DNA of 64,000 nucleotides from positions 1,364,001 to 1,428,000 of the forward strand of contig NC_014377.1 in the NCBI RefSeq assembly GCF_000144645.1, written 5' to 3'. A model generated the notes under the pieces. That model saw only the letters and a program-made list of their open reading frames with translations. It was not told the origin of the DNA and ran no database searches. The position numbers were made by a program, and so were the translations under genes. How positions within the stretch are numbered: the stretch's first letter is position 1; every line of letters begins with the position of its first letter. Source of the stretch: Thermosediminibacter oceani DSM 16646. Its GTDB lineage: Bacteria > Bacillota > Thermosediminibacteria > Thermosediminibacterales > Thermosediminibacteraceae. This document shows, piece after piece, positions 26,574-36,369 of the stretch.

Positions 26574-27131
26574 TCACTTCAACTTCATAGGTATGCCCGA
26601 AACGAGAAAATATACCTCATCGGCTGCCGCCGCAAGCATCTGATTTATTTCACCGAGAAGGTCCCTGTAAATTCTTCCCAGCGGATACTCCGGCACCAGA
26701 CCCATCCCTACTTCGTTGGACACGATAATCACTTTCTTTTCCAAAACCCTGGCGGCACTTATCGCGTTTTCAATCTCCTGAAGCAGAGCTTTCCTTAAAG
26801 ACTCCTGCTGTTCTATTCCTTCGATTTCTGCAGAACAGATCCAATTGGATGTGAAAAGAGCCATACAATCTACGAGCACGGCATCGTATTTTGAAAAATC
26901 CGCATCCCCGCATATCTCACTTAAAACCTTGGATAGATGCAGGGGTTCTTCGATAGTCTTCCAGGTTTCGGGTCTTCTTTGCCTGTGTATGGATATTCGA
27001 TGGGCCATTTCTTCATCCAGCGCCTGGGCGGTAGCTATGTAGACAACTCTAATCCCCGCCTCGCGGGCTAGTTTTTCTGCAAAACGGCTTTTCCCACTGC
27101 GGGCTCCTCCGGTGATAAAAACGATACTCAA
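26574..27131 (-). CDS. cobU: Adenosylcobinamide kinase / adenosylcobinamide-phosphate guanylyltransferase
   Basis: A 185-aa bifunctional enzyme: P-loop ITGGARSGKSRFAE at residues 6-19, the guanylylated-His region ISIHRQRRPETW, DCMALFTSNW, and VSNEVGMGLVPEYPLGRIYRD. It converts adenosylcobinamide to AdoCbi-GDP for CobS. Its presence with btuFC shows salvage of cobinamide. Confidence 0.96.
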   Translation of the reverse strand: MSIVFITGGARSGKSRFAEKLAREAGIRVVYIATAQALDEEMAHRISIHRQRRPETWKTIEEPLHLSKVLSEICGDADFSKYDAVLVDCMALFTSNWICSAEIEGIEQQESLRKALLQEIENAISAARVLEKKVIIVSNEVGMGLVPEYPLGRIYRDLLGEINQMLAAAADEVYFLVSGIPMKLK

Positions 27132-27156
27132 GTTCGATCATCCCCCGATATCTACT

Positions 27157-28203
27157 TTACAGCCTGTAATCTCTTTGGTTTTTTTTCAAAAGCAGGTGTA
27201 GGAAAAACGGCCCACCAAAGAGGGCCGTTAGAATCCCCACGGGCAGCTCTGTAGGCGCTATAACGATCCTTGAAGCCGTATCGGCGAGCATCAGGTACAG
27301 CCCGCCGGCCAGGGCCGACATCGGATAGAGCTTACGGTGATCGGGGCCTACCAGCATTCTTATTATATGAGGGATAATGAGTCCCACGAAACCGATGATG
27401 CCGCACACTGCAACGGCGGAAGCGGTCAACAACGATCCGGCGGCTAGGCTCAATTTTTTAAGCAGTTCTACGTCGACCCCGGTGAAAAAGGCCGTGTCCT
27501 CGCCCAGCTGAAGTATGTTGAGCGACCTTAAATTCCACATGCCCAGGAGAAATCCCAGAATGCCGTAGGGAAGATTCATGTAAACCTCCTTCCATCCCTG
27601 AGAGGAAAAACTCCCAAGCATCCAGAAATAAATATGCTGGAGCTTTTGGCCGCTGAAATACATCAGAAAGGACACCACGGCGGAAATGAAACTGCTTATC
27701 GCGATACCGGCAAGCAGGAGGGTGTGAGAACTGGTCCTTCCGCCGATCCCGGCAATGACGTAGACGATGATTACAGTTAAGAAGGCCCCGAGGAAGGCAA
27801 AAGCGGGCACGGACCCCATGCCCATAACCTTCACTCCCTGAAACAGCAAAATGGCAAGGGATGCACCCAGTGAAGCACCGGCGGAAGCGCCGATAATATA
27901 AGGGTCGGCTAAAGGGTTGCGAAATATGCCCTGATAGATGACCCCGGCTGCGGAAAGTTCCGCTCCTATGAGAAAAGCCAGTATTATCCTCGGAAGCCGC
28001 AGGTTCAAAATTATTACTTCCTGAGAAGACGACCAGTCGGAAACCACTCCGGCACCGATACCGGGAATTTGACTCGCTATTATCTTTAAGATCTTTGACA
28101 GCGGTACGTTTACCGCTCCCGTTCCCAGCGATACGAAACTTGCGAGAAGTATCAATACCAGCAGCAGGGCGTATATTTTCGTAGTCTTGTTTTTTAGGTC
28201 CAT
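27157..28203 (-). CDS. btuC: Cobalamin/Fe3+-siderophore-type ABC permease
   Basis: A 348-aa FecCD/BtuC permease with about ten transmembrane helices. LRLPRIILAFLIGAELSAAG, GIFRNPLADPYIIGASAGAS and the ATPase-contact loop GLIIPHIIRMLVGPDHRKL are typical. The riboswitch upstream and the Cob enzymes downstream indicate corrinoid rather than siderophore uptake. The partner ATPase gene (btuD) is not next to it, where cobU follows instead. Confidence 0.92.
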   Translation of the reverse strand: MDLKNKTTKIYALLLVLILLASFVSLGTGAVNVPLSKILKIIASQIPGIGAGVVSDWSSSQEVIILNLRLPRIILAFLIGAELSAAGVIYQGIFRNPLADPYIIGASAGASLGASLAILLFQGVKVMGMGSVPAFAFLGAFLTVIIVYVIAGIGGRTSSHTLLLAGIAISSFISAVVSFLMYFSGQKLQHIYFWMLGSFSSQGWKEVYMNLPYGILGFLLGMWNLRSLNILQLGEDTAFFTGVDVELLKKLSLAAGSLLTASAVAVCGIIGFVGLIIPHIIRMLVGPDHRKLYPMSALAGGLYLMLADTASRIVIAPTELPVGILTALFGGPFFLHLLLKKNQRDYRL

Positions 28204-28216
28204 CCTATAACCACCG

Positions 28217-29167
28217 TCAATCTTTAAAAATTTCGGGGTGAATTATCTTAGCAAGCTGCTCCAGACCGTCGACGAGCCTTGGGGTGGGGAGCTGGAGTAT
28301 GTCTTCATCCACGTAAAAAACTTTGCCTTCTTTGACGGCTTTTATATTTTTCCAACCGGGGCGGTTACTTATATCTTGTTCTGATGATTGACCGTTATTG
28401 CCATGATAGGAATATATAATTATATCCGGATTTTTAGCGATTACCATTTCCTGGCTGTACTCGGGATATTCTTTCTCCGCATCAGCGGCAATATTCCGCC
28501 CCCCGGCTTTCTCTATAAGATCGTGCACGAAAGTTCCGGGCCCTGCAGTTGTGATGGGCGAATGCCATAGTTCGTAAAAGACTTGAGGCCTTTTATCGGT
28601 AGGGATTGAAGAGACCCGGTCCTCAACGGCTTTTATTCTATTTTTAAGACCGGACACCAGTTCCTCGGCCTGCTGGACCTTGTTCGTCGCTCTTCCGATA
28701 AGCTCTATGGCGCCAAAGATCTCGTCGATGTTCTTAGGATTTAGAACAATTACCGGGATGTTTAGTTCTTCCAGTTTTGTTACCGGTTTTTCATGCATGC
28801 TGGTAGCGATAACCAGGTCGGGTTTGAGTGATATAACCTTTTCCATATTCGGGTCGGCAAAACCGCCTATTTTTTCCTTTTTCTTTGCCTCTTCGGGATA
28901 ATCACAGTAATCGGTAACGCCAACGACTTTATCGCCTAAGCTCAGGGCAAAAAGGATTTCGGTATTGCTCGGAGCGAGCGACACGATTCGTTCCGGTTCC
29001 TTTTCAATGACAACCTCTCTTCCCATCTGGTCCTTTATTTTTACCGGGTATGTATTTTGGTCGTTATGATTGGGGTCCGCTTGGTTTTTCGCACCGCACG
29101 CGGTTAATGAAGCTAGTATCACCACAATGAGGATCGCGGGAATTATTCTTTTGAATTTTAGTTTCAT
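28217..29167 (-). CDS. btuF: Corrinoid-binding lipoprotein (BtuF-like)
   Basis: A 316-aa periplasmic-binding-type protein. A lipoprotein signal ends at the lipobox LTAC (Cys24), followed by a cluster-A/B fold with the family motif PERIVSLAPSNTEILFAL and a second half from about residue 190. It captures corrinoid at the cell surface and hands it to BtuC. First gene after the cobalamin riboswitch. Confidence 0.92.
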   Translation of the reverse strand: MKLKFKRIIPAILIVVILASLTACGAKNQADPNHNDQNTYPVKIKDQMGREVVIEKEPERIVSLAPSNTEILFALSLGDKVVGVTDYCDYPEEAKKKEKIGGFADPNMEKVISLKPDLVIATSMHEKPVTKLEELNIPVIVLNPKNIDEIFGAIELIGRATNKVQQAEELVSGLKNRIKAVEDRVSSIPTDKRPQVFYELWHSPITTAGPGTFVHDLIEKAGGRNIAADAEKEYPEYSQEMVIAKNPDIIIYSYHGNNGQSSEQDISNRPGWKNIKAVKEGKVFYVDEDILQLPTPRLVDGLEQLAKIIHPEIFKD

Positions 29168-29187
29168 TTTGAAACCTCCTTTTATTT

Positions 29188-29228
29188 TAAAAAAACTATA
29201 ACCCAGCCTTCATCACTTAAGGCTGGGC
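29188..29228 (-). terminator. Terminator of the cobalamin riboswitch
   Basis: CCCAGCCTT-AAGTGATG-AAGGCTGGG (29202-29227), then TTATAGTTTTTTT, between the aptamer and the btuF ribosome site: a transcription-attenuation expression platform. Confidence 0.88.
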
Positions 29229-29235
29229 AAACTAC

Positions 29236-29440
29236 CTTCGTAAAGTACTCACCCCTTCCTCGAAGGCTTCGTACCGCGGCCGACGGGCAGGTCTCCTGGC
29301 TACCGGATCATCTTCCCTGCGCCTTCCCAGGATTTCTCCCAGTGGCTCAGCAGTTTATCCCCGGTTACAGTGGCGGGACCGCTCAGGATTTGCACCTGAT
29401 TCCCTATTAAACCCCAAGGGTACCTGTCGGCGGTATAAAC
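29236..29440 (-). promoter_or_regulatory. Cobalamin (AdoCbl) riboswitch
   Basis: The minus strand carries the aptamer hallmarks in order: AGGTGCAAATCCTGAGCGG, GCCACTGTAACCGGGGA, GAGCCACTGGG and the B12 box-like AGCCAGGAGACCTGCC. Ligand binding is expected to favour the downstream terminator and switch off the btu/cob operon. Confidence 0.96.
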
Positions 29441-29462
29441 TTTTTTTTACTTTCTTATTAAT

Positions 29463-29491
29463 ATTATACTTTAAAATTTTAGCCTAGACAA
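29463..29491 (-). promoter_or_regulatory. Sigma-A promoter of the btu/cob operon
   Basis: TTGTCT (29486-29491) and TATAAT (29463-29468), 17-bp spacer, upstream of the riboswitch and overlapping the ptsI stop region. Confidence 0.72.
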
Positions 29492-29495
29492 GCTA

Positions 29496-31223
29496 TTAAT
29501 TTTCTTTTTCTTCAAGGACCTCATGCAGCATTTTCTTGATTTCATCGGCGCTTTCCATCTCAAGGGCTTTCGCTGCGATTTGCTTTGCCTGGTCGTACGT
29601 CAATGACCTTATTACTTTCTTAACCTGCGATATCGAAGTGGCGCTCATGGAAAATTCGTCAAGGCCCAGACCTAGCAGGATAGGAGCGGCGAGGGGGTCT
29701 CCCGCCATTTCTCCGCACATGCCCGTCCATTTTCCCGCCTTATGGGATGCGTCGATGACGTTTTTTATCAGCCTAAGCACGGCAGGGTGGAAGGGTTCGT
29801 AAAGGTGGGCTATTTTCTCGTTCATCCTGTCCACCGCAAGGGTGTACTGAATCAGATCATTGGTGCCTATGCTGAAGAAATCCACTTCCTTAGCAAGTAT
29901 ATCAGCGATAACGGCGGCCGAAGGAATCTCGACCATTATGCCGACTTCCAGGTTTTCATCGAACGGCACACCCTCCTGCCTGAGCTCGTTTTTAGCCTCT
30001 TCTAAAATCGCGTTAGCTTTTCTTATCTCATCAATACCCGATATCATAGGGTACATAATTTTGATATTACCGTAATGGCTGGCCCTTAGGATAGCCCTCA
30101 ACTGGATTTTTAGGATGTGAGGTCTATCCAGGCACATCCGGATCGCACGCCATCCCAGGAAGGGGTTCAGTTCTTCCGGCATGTCAAGGCTGGGCAGCTT
30201 TTTATCTCCGCCGATGTCAAGGGTCCTTATTATAACAGGCCTGGGGTTCATCGCCTCGGCTACCTGTTTGTAAGCCTGGAATTGCTCCTCCTCATCGGGG
30301 AGGTTTTCCCTGTCCATATACAGAAATTCTGTCCGGTAAAGGCCTATACCCTCAGCTCCGTTTTCCAGCGCGCCCCTGACATCCTTCGGAGTTCCGATAT
30401 TTGCTGAAAGTTCGACCCTTCTAGCACCGTCTCTGGTCTCAGCCGGAAGATCCCTTAGCTTTTTCAGTTCTTCCCTGTATCTGATGTAATCTAATCTCAG
30501 GGCATGATACCGCCGCAGGGTCTCCTCATCGGGGTTCACGTAGACAATGCCCTTGTTGCCGTCGATTATTACAGTATCACCGTCATTGACCTCTTTCGAA
30601 AGGAATCCCAGGCCGACGACAGCCGGTATCTCTAACGACCTTGCCATGATCGCCGTATGAGACGTTCTGCCTCCCATATCAGTCGCAAAGGCCTTCACCT
30701 TTTCTTTATCCATCTGGGCGGTATCAGAGGGAGTTAGATCCTTCGCAACCACAATTACATCTTCGCTTAAATCCGCAAGGGATTGGATCGGAACGCCCAG
30801 TATATTTTTTAAAATCCTGTCACCCACATCTTTTATATCTGCAGCCCGCTCCTTAAGATATTCGTCCTCCATGTTTTCAAACATGCCCACGTACTTTTCA
30901 ACCACTTGGTGTACCGCGTTATCCGCGGTTATCCTCTCGCTTTTTATTTTCTCTCTTATCTCATCGAGAAAAATCGGATCGTCCAGTACCATGATGTGGG
31001 CCTCGAAAATCTGCGCTTTATCCGGTCCGAGCTCTTTTTCAGCCTTTTCCTTTACCCTCAGCAGCTGTTCTCTCGATTTTGCCAGCGCTCCCTCCAACCT
31101 GTCTATTTCTGCGGGTATATCATCTTCGGTGATACTAGTGACCCTTATGACTATCTCGCTCTCTTTGAGCACAAAAGCTTTTCCGATTTCGATACCTGGC
31201 GAAGCCGCGATGCCTTGATACAT
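29496..31223 (-). CDS. ptsI: PTS enzyme I (phosphoenolpyruvate-protein phosphotransferase)
   Basis: A 575-aa general PTS protein that takes phosphate from PEP and passes it to HPr. The N-terminal phosphohistidine domain has GGRTSHTAIMARSLEIPAV (His near residue 189). The PEP-binding barrel has GIGLYRTEFLYMDRE, LDIGGDKKLP, FFSIGTNDLIQY and the catalytic Cys in GMCGEMAGDP. It serves the glucitol- and galactitol-type PTS operons in this window. No ptsH (HPr) gene is adjacent. Confidence 0.97.
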   Translation of the reverse strand: MYQGIAASPGIEIGKAFVLKESEIVIRVTSITEDDIPAEIDRLEGALAKSREQLLRVKEKAEKELGPDKAQIFEAHIMVLDDPIFLDEIREKIKSERITADNAVHQVVEKYVGMFENMEDEYLKERAADIKDVGDRILKNILGVPIQSLADLSEDVIVVAKDLTPSDTAQMDKEKVKAFATDMGGRTSHTAIMARSLEIPAVVGLGFLSKEVNDGDTVIIDGNKGIVYVNPDEETLRRYHALRLDYIRYREELKKLRDLPAETRDGARRVELSANIGTPKDVRGALENGAEGIGLYRTEFLYMDRENLPDEEEQFQAYKQVAEAMNPRPVIIRTLDIGGDKKLPSLDMPEELNPFLGWRAIRMCLDRPHILKIQLRAILRASHYGNIKIMYPMISGIDEIRKANAILEEAKNELRQEGVPFDENLEVGIMVEIPSAAVIADILAKEVDFFSIGTNDLIQYTLAVDRMNEKIAHLYEPFHPAVLRLIKNVIDASHKAGKWTGMCGEMAGDPLAAPILLGLGLDEFSMSATSISQVKKVIRSLTYDQAKQIAAKALEMESADEIKKMLHEVLEEKEN

Positions 31224-31251
31224 TTTACCCCTCCGTTTAATATATTTAATT

Positions 31252-31566
31252 TTAATCTTTTTTTAATATATCCTCTACTTCTTTGACAATCCTGTATGGC
31301 TTTGTAATTATCCTTATCGGCAGCGAAAGTATAAACTTGGTTATATCCTTTTCCAGTTCTCTAGTCATGCGGTAGGGTTTGGTGAGGATTCTCTCAATAA
31401 ATTCGGCTGCATAATTTTCTAGGAGTTTTTCCCGCTTAATCTCGATTTCGTTCCCGCACTCTTCGCATTTAATACTTTTTAAGATTTTCCCCACGTAAGT
31501 GACCACGTGGGGCGTGTCCTTATTGCAATGAAGGCAAAAGAGTTCGGCCTCCATCTTAGAGGTCAT
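31252..31566 (-). CDS. Small zinc-ribbon-like hypothetical protein
   Basis: 104 aa, not recognised by name. The N-terminal half holds two cysteine pairs (LFCLHC...IKCEEC) that should bind one zinc ion. The C-terminal half is a charged helix with a repeated TKPYR element (ILTKPYRMTRELEKD and IITKPYRIVKEVEDI, about 32 residues apart). It is located 28 bases upstream of ptsI in the same direction. It could be a small regulator or an RNA/protein adaptor; the sequence does not say. Confidence 0.72.
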   Translation of the reverse strand: MTSKMEAELFCLHCNKDTPHVVTYVGKILKSIKCEECGNEIEIKREKLLENYAAEFIERILTKPYRMTRELEKDITKFILSLPIRIITKPYRIVKEVEDILKKD

Positions 31567-31671
31567 GGGGCAACTCCTTCCCTCAGATTTTAATACTAAG
31601 CAGTTTTTTTATACTATACCTCGAAAATTAAAAAATATCAATATTGATTTCAATCACATCATTGATTTCAA

Positions 31672-33054
31672 TCACATCTTGTGAATCGGCGTTCCCAAAA
31701 GGTCCATAGCAGCTTCCATAATGGTCTCGGACAGGGTCGGATGGGCATGAATGGTATCCGCCAGCTCTTGTGCGGTGCATTCAAGTCTTATAGCCAGCGC
31801 AGCTTCAGCGATTAACTCGGTGGCTCCCGGCCCTATAATGTGGACCCCCAGTATCTCGTTCCACCTGGAATCGGCGACAATTTTAACGAACCCGAGGCTT
31901 TCTCCCAATGTCAAAGCCCTTCCGCTGGCAACAAACGGAAACCTGCCTACCCTGATGTCATCCCCGTAAATTTCCCTTGCCTCCGACTCCGTCAGCCCTA
32001 CATAGGCTATTTCGGGGTTTGTAAAAATACAGCTGGGTACTGCTCTGTAGTCCATTCTTTTATTTTCACCGAGGGCGTTGGAAGCTGCTACGATACCCTG
32101 ATGAGCCGCCACATGAGCCAGCTGAAATTTCCCCGTAATATCCCCAACGGCATACACATTTTTCAGGCTGGTCCTCATAAAATCATCTACAATGACCCCG
32201 CTTTTGTCTAGGTCTATATTCAAATCCTCAAAAGCTTCCAGGTCCGGTTTCCTTCCGACGGCAACCAGCACCTTTTCCACTGCAATGGAACGGGGCCCGT
32301 CAGGCGTAATTATGTTCACTTTTAAAAGGTCTTTTTCCTTTTCGACGGACTCCACGCGGGTTCCGGTGAGGACCTTTATCCCTTTGCTTTGCAAAACCTT
32401 TTTGATTTCGGAGGAAATTTCTTCGTCTGCCCGGGGCAGTATCCGCGGAAGGAGTTCCACGACGGTTACGTTGGAACCAATGGAACCGTATATGCACGCC
32501 ATTTCGACGCCTATTACTCCCCCGCCGATTACGAGCATTGAATCGGGTATTTTGCTTAAGGCGAGGGCTTCTTCACTGGTGATAACACCCGGAAGGTCGT
32601 GCCCTGGAAAAGGAATAACAGCCGGTTTTGAACCGGTAGCCAGGATTATGTTTTCCGCCGTTATCACCTGTTGACCTCCGGAGTAATATATTCTTATTCT
32701 CCTCTCATCTTCTAGCTTCGCCTCGCCTCTGAAAACCGATACGCCGTTGGCTTTTAACAGGTTTTCAACGCCCTTGCCGAGGGTTCTTACTATAGAGTCT
32801 TTTTGGCCCTGGGCAAGCTGCCAGTCAATCTTAACGTTTTCGGCCAGAATACCGAAATTCTTAGCATTTCCCAGACTTTGATAAATTTGGGCGCAGTGGC
32901 TTAGAGCTTTGGTGGGTATGCAACCTCGGTTAAGACAGGTCCCACCCAGGTCCCTTTTCTCTACAAGCCCCACTCTTGCCCCTTTTTTAGCAGCGTATAT
33001 AGCAGACACATAACCCCCGGGGCCTCCCCCAATGACAACAATATCGTAGTGCAC
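31672..33054 (-). CDS. lpdA: Dihydrolipoamide dehydrogenase (E3)
   Basis: 460 aa: FAD motif VIGGGPGGYVSAIYAAKKGA, redox-active pair GGTCLNRGCIPTKAL, NAD-binding VIGGGVIGVEMACIYGSIG, and the C-terminal HAHPTLSE with the catalytic His-Glu dyad. It reoxidises dihydrolipoyl-E2 and reduces NAD+. GTG start. It closes the four-gene dehydrogenase operon. Confidence 0.96.
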   Translation of the reverse strand: MHYDIVVIGGGPGGYVSAIYAAKKGARVGLVEKRDLGGTCLNRGCIPTKALSHCAQIYQSLGNAKNFGILAENVKIDWQLAQGQKDSIVRTLGKGVENLLKANGVSVFRGEAKLEDERRIRIYYSGGQQVITAENIILATGSKPAVIPFPGHDLPGVITSEEALALSKIPDSMLVIGGGVIGVEMACIYGSIGSNVTVVELLPRILPRADEEISSEIKKVLQSKGIKVLTGTRVESVEKEKDLLKVNIITPDGPRSIAVEKVLVAVGRKPDLEAFEDLNIDLDKSGVIVDDFMRTSLKNVYAVGDITGKFQLAHVAAHQGIVAASNALGENKRMDYRAVPSCIFTNPEIAYVGLTESEAREIYGDDIRVGRFPFVASGRALTLGESLGFVKIVADSRWNEILGVHIIGPGATELIAEAALAIRLECTAQELADTIHAHPTLSETIMEAAMDLLGTPIHKM

Positions 33055-33083
33055 GACAACCAGCTCCTCTTGTAAACTTGGTA

Positions 33084-34382
33084 TTATAGTAACATTTCAA
33101 CAGGGTCCTCCAGCAGTTGTTTTATCCTGCGCAGGAATTTAGCCCCCAGGGCACCGTCTATCACCCTGTGGTCGCAGGACAGGGTTAGCTTCATCATGGG
33201 CCTCACGACTATTTCGTCTTCTACTACCACAGGCTTTTTCACGATCTTGCCTACTGCCAAAATTGCACTTTCCGGTGCATTTATTATAGCTGAAAATTCT
33301 TCTATATCGAACATTCCGAGATTTGAGATGGTGAAAGTTCCATCGAGGTAATCATCGGGCATCAGCTTGCCTTCTCTGGCTTTCTTTATTAATTCCGCCG
33401 TCTCTTTGGATATCTGAACAAGACCCTTTTTATCGGCATCCCTTATCACAGGGACTATCAGCCCATCATCCAGGGCCACCGCCAATCCGATATTTATGCG
33501 GTTTTTTACGACAATTCCCTCTTCCCCCGCGCTGCTGTTTACCAGAGGATGCTCCACTAAAGCCCTGGCGGCCGCCTTTATGAGAATGTCGTTTATCGAT
33601 AATTTCACACCGTTTAGTTCCTGAATCTTCGGCGCAAGTTTTTCCCGGAGTTCCAGAGCCTTACCCATGTCAACTTCCAGTGTGAGGTAAAAGTGAGGAA
33701 CTTGTGCCTTGGTCTTTACCATTTTGTCGGAAATTATCTTTCTCATTCCGGCCCAGGGAATTACTCTGTATTCTTCCCGCGGTTCAACCGAAGCCAGCTT
33801 CAGGGCTTCCAAAACGTCCTGCTTTGTGATTCTCTCGCCTTCCAGCTTGCCGATTCGGGACAGGTCTACTCCCTTTTCTTCTGCAATTTTTCTGGCTACT
33901 GGTGTTGCCTTAACCTTCCTGGATTCTATATATTCTAGTACATCCCTTTCAACTACGCGGCCATCCGGCCCGGTGGGGGTTACCGATTTCAAATCTATGC
34001 CGTATTCTCTAGCTACCCTTTTTGCCGCTGGAGATGCTTTTACTTTTTCGCTGGGTGGCGGTGCGGGTGCCGGGCGTTCAGGTTCCACACCAGCTTGTTT
34101 TACCTCAACCCCTGTGTTCTTCCCTATTTCCGGAAGGGGCTCGGTTTCTGCGCCGATTATCGCTATTTCTTGACCCACAGCCACTACCGACCCTTCCGGG
34201 GCCAAGATCTTCCTTAAAATCCCCGAGGCCGGCGCCTCTTCCTCCAGGTTCACCTTGTCGGTCTGTATTTCCAGCAGGGGTTCACCCTGCTTTACCTCTT
34301 CCCCCTCTTTTTTCAGCCATTTTACTATCGTACCTTCCGTCATTGTAAGACCCAGTTTGGGCATTCTTACTATCTCAGCCAT
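33084..34382 (-). CDS. Dihydrolipoamide acyltransferase (E2) with two peripheral-subunit-binding domains
   Basis: 432 aa. A single lipoyl domain (1-80) has the lipoylated Lys in EIQTDKVNLEEEA. A Pro/Ala linker leads to two tandem subunit-binding domains (about 118-155, SPAAKRVAREYGIDL..., and about 160-195, TPVARKIAEEKGVDL...). The catalytic domain (about 205-432) ends with the active-site LSCDHRVIDGALGAKF. In acetoin dehydrogenase it takes the acetyl group from E1 to CoA. Two PSBDs are less usual than one and could bind E1 and E3 separately (inference). Confidence 0.93.
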   Translation of the reverse strand: MAEIVRMPKLGLTMTEGTIVKWLKKEGEEVKQGEPLLEIQTDKVNLEEEAPASGILRKILAPEGSVVAVGQEIAIIGAETEPLPEIGKNTGVEVKQAGVEPERPAPAPPPSEKVKASPAAKRVAREYGIDLKSVTPTGPDGRVVERDVLEYIESRKVKATPVARKIAEEKGVDLSRIGKLEGERITKQDVLEALKLASVEPREEYRVIPWAGMRKIISDKMVKTKAQVPHFYLTLEVDMGKALELREKLAPKIQELNGVKLSINDILIKAAARALVEHPLVNSSAGEEGIVVKNRINIGLAVALDDGLIVPVIRDADKKGLVQISKETAELIKKAREGKLMPDDYLDGTFTISNLGMFDIEEFSAIINAPESAILAVGKIVKKPVVVEDEIVVRPMMKLTLSCDHRVIDGALGAKFLRRIKQLLEDPVEMLL

Positions 34383-34402
34383 TTTATCACTCCTTGATCG
34401 AA

Positions 34403-35380
34403 TTATCTCAACAATTCTCTAACTGCTTCAACAATGTTTTCCACCTGAGGAACAGCATGTCTTTCCAGATTTGGGTTATAGGGTATTGGAATATCAAGTC
34501 CCGCCAGTCTCTTGACCGGTGCATCCAGGTAATCGAAAGCCTCGCTTCCCGCTATGCCTGCCGCTACTTCTGCACCCCAACCGAAGCTCATGGGGTCATC
34601 CTCCACTATCAAAACCCTGCCGGTCTTTTTGACCGAATCGATTATAGTGCGCATATCCAGGGGTTTTAATGTTCTGGGATCTATAACCTCCACGTCTATT
34701 CCTTCCTTTTCCAGCTCCTTAGCCGCCTCGAGGGCTCTAATAACCATTATGGAACCGGCAACTATAGTGATGTCCCGCCCTTTTCGCTTTACATCAGCTT
34801 TACCGAGGGGCAGTACATAATCTTCATCGGGTACCTCGCCCTTTACCCTGTATAGCAATTTGTGCTCGGCAAATACCACGGGGTTGTCATCCCTTATTGC
34901 GGCCTTAATGAGCCCTTTTACGTCGTAGGGTGTGGAAGGTATAACCACTTTCAAACCCGGGAAATGGGCGAACACACCCGGAAAACTCTGGGAGTGCTGA
35001 GCGGCCGCACCGGTACCGCTGCCCATCGGAGCACGTACCACCATCGGCACTTTAGCCTTGCCGCCGAACATATACCGAATTTTAGCACCCTGGTTGATCA
35101 GCTGATCCATGGCAAGGGTTAAAAAGTCGAAAAACATGATTTCAGCAATAGGCCTCATGCCGGATAAGGCTGCCCCAACCGCCATACCGACGATCGCCTG
35201 CTCCGATATGGGTGTATCTATAACTCGTTCTTCACCGAATTCGTCTATCAGCCCCCTGGTAACCCCGAAGGCTCCACCGTAGATACCTATATCTTCTCCG
35301 AGCAGGAATACGCTCTCGTCCCTCTGCATCTCTTCCCTTAAGCCTTCCCGCAGGGCGTCTATATAAAGTTTTTCAGCCAT
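34403..35380 (-). CDS. acoB: Acetoin dehydrogenase-type E1 beta subunit
   Basis: 325 aa, transketolase-like pyrimidine and C-terminal domains: [62 protein letters not shown] and [15 protein letters not shown]. It pairs with the alpha subunit to bind TPP. The ATG at 35380 follows GGGAGGAG. Acetoin versus 2-oxo-acid specificity rests on similarity to AcoB and on operon layout, not on a decisive residue. Confidence 0.9.
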   Translation of the reverse strand: MAEKLYIDALREGLREEMQRDESVFLLGEDIGIYGGAFGVTRGLIDEFGEERVIDTPISEQAIVGMAVGAALSGMRPIAEIMFFDFLTLAMDQLINQGAKIRYMFGGKAKVPMVVRAPMGSGTGAAAQHSQSFPGVFAHFPGLKVVIPSTPYDVKGLIKAAIRDDNPVVFAEHKLLYRVKGEVPDEDYVLPLGKADVKRKGRDITIVAGSIMVIRALEAAKELEKEGIDVEVIDPRTLKPLDMRTIIDSVKKTGRVLIVEDDPMSFGWGAEVAAGIAGSEAFDYLDAPVKRLAGLDIPIPYNPNLERHAVPQVENIVEAVRELLR

Positions 35381-35409
35381 TACATGTCTCCTCCCTTTCT
35401 CCATAAAAT

Positions 35410-36369
35410 TCATGCGTATACTCCGTCGGCAATATCTTCTAAAGAAGGTTCCGGGCTGTTCTTGGCGTATTCTATCGCGTCCTGAATCTCCCTTTCCACT
35501 TCTTTTTCTATTCTATCGAGTTCTTCTTCGGTGGCTATTTTTTCCTCCACCAGTTTTAGCCTGTAACGTTTGATGGGGCATTTTTGCTTCCACTCTTCTA
35601 TTTCCTCTTTTGTCCTGTAAACATTGGCATCGCTCTTGGAATGTCCTAGCCACCGGTAAGTTTTGGCTTCTATAAGAGAAGGCCCTTCGCCCCTTCTGGC
35701 CCTTTCCACCGCCTTTTTTACCACGTGGTAGACCGCTTCCACGTCGTTGCCGTCAACAATTTCCCCGGGCATGTCGTACGCTGCCGCCCGGTCGGCAACA
35801 TTTTTTACCGCGGTAGACCTGCTGAAAGCTACGGACATGCCGTAAAGATTGTTCTCGCATAAATACACCACAGGAAGTCTCCACAGGGAGGCTATATTTA
35901 AAGACTCATGGAAAACTCCCTGGTTGTTGGCCCCATCGCCAAAAAAGCACAGTGTAACTTTGCCGTCTTTTTTCATCTTGGATGCCAGCGCCGCACCCGT
36001 CGCTATGGGTACCCCACCTCCAACTATACCGTTAGCCCCAAGATTGCCGGTCTCGATATCGGCTATATGCATGGAACCGCCTCTGCCCCTGCAGTATCCG
36101 GTTTCTCTTCCCAGGAGCTCGGCAAACATCTGGGGGAGCCTGCCTCCTTTCGCGATGCAGTGACCGTGACCCCTATGGGTACTGGTAATCATATCGTCAG
36201 CTTCCAGCGCTGCAATCGCTCCCACAGCAGTAGCTTCTTCACCAACAGAAAGATGGCATGTACCCCAGATCATATTGGCCTTGAACAGCCTGTCGACTTC
36301 CAGCTCAAAACGCCTTATCTCGTACATTTTCCTGTACATCCATAGCCTCTTTTCTTTTGTTAAATCCAT
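35410..36369 (-). CDS. acoA: Acetoin dehydrogenase-type E1 alpha subunit
   Basis: 319 aa, TPP-binding: [51 protein letters not shown] and the TPP motif [15 protein letters not shown]...NNLYGMSV. It cleaves acetoin (or decarboxylates a 2-oxo acid) and starts the cycle finished by E2 and E3. The ATG at 36369 is seven bases after GAGGTGG. First gene of the complex, preceded by its own AT-rich promoter region (TATAAT at 36446-36451). Confidence 0.9.
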   Translation of the reverse strand: MDLTKEKRLWMYRKMYEIRRFELEVDRLFKANMIWGTCHLSVGEEATAVGAIAALEADDMITSTHRGHGHCIAKGGRLPQMFAELLGRETGYCRGRGGSMHIADIETGNLGANGIVGGGVPIATGAALASKMKKDGKVTLCFFGDGANNQGVFHESLNIASLWRLPVVYLCENNLYGMSVAFSRSTAVKNVADRAAAYDMPGEIVDGNDVEAVYHVVKKAVERARRGEGPSLIEAKTYRWLGHSKSDANVYRTKEEIEEWKQKCPIKRYRLKLVEEKIATEEELDRIEKEVEREIQDAIEYAKNSPEPSLEDIADGVYA

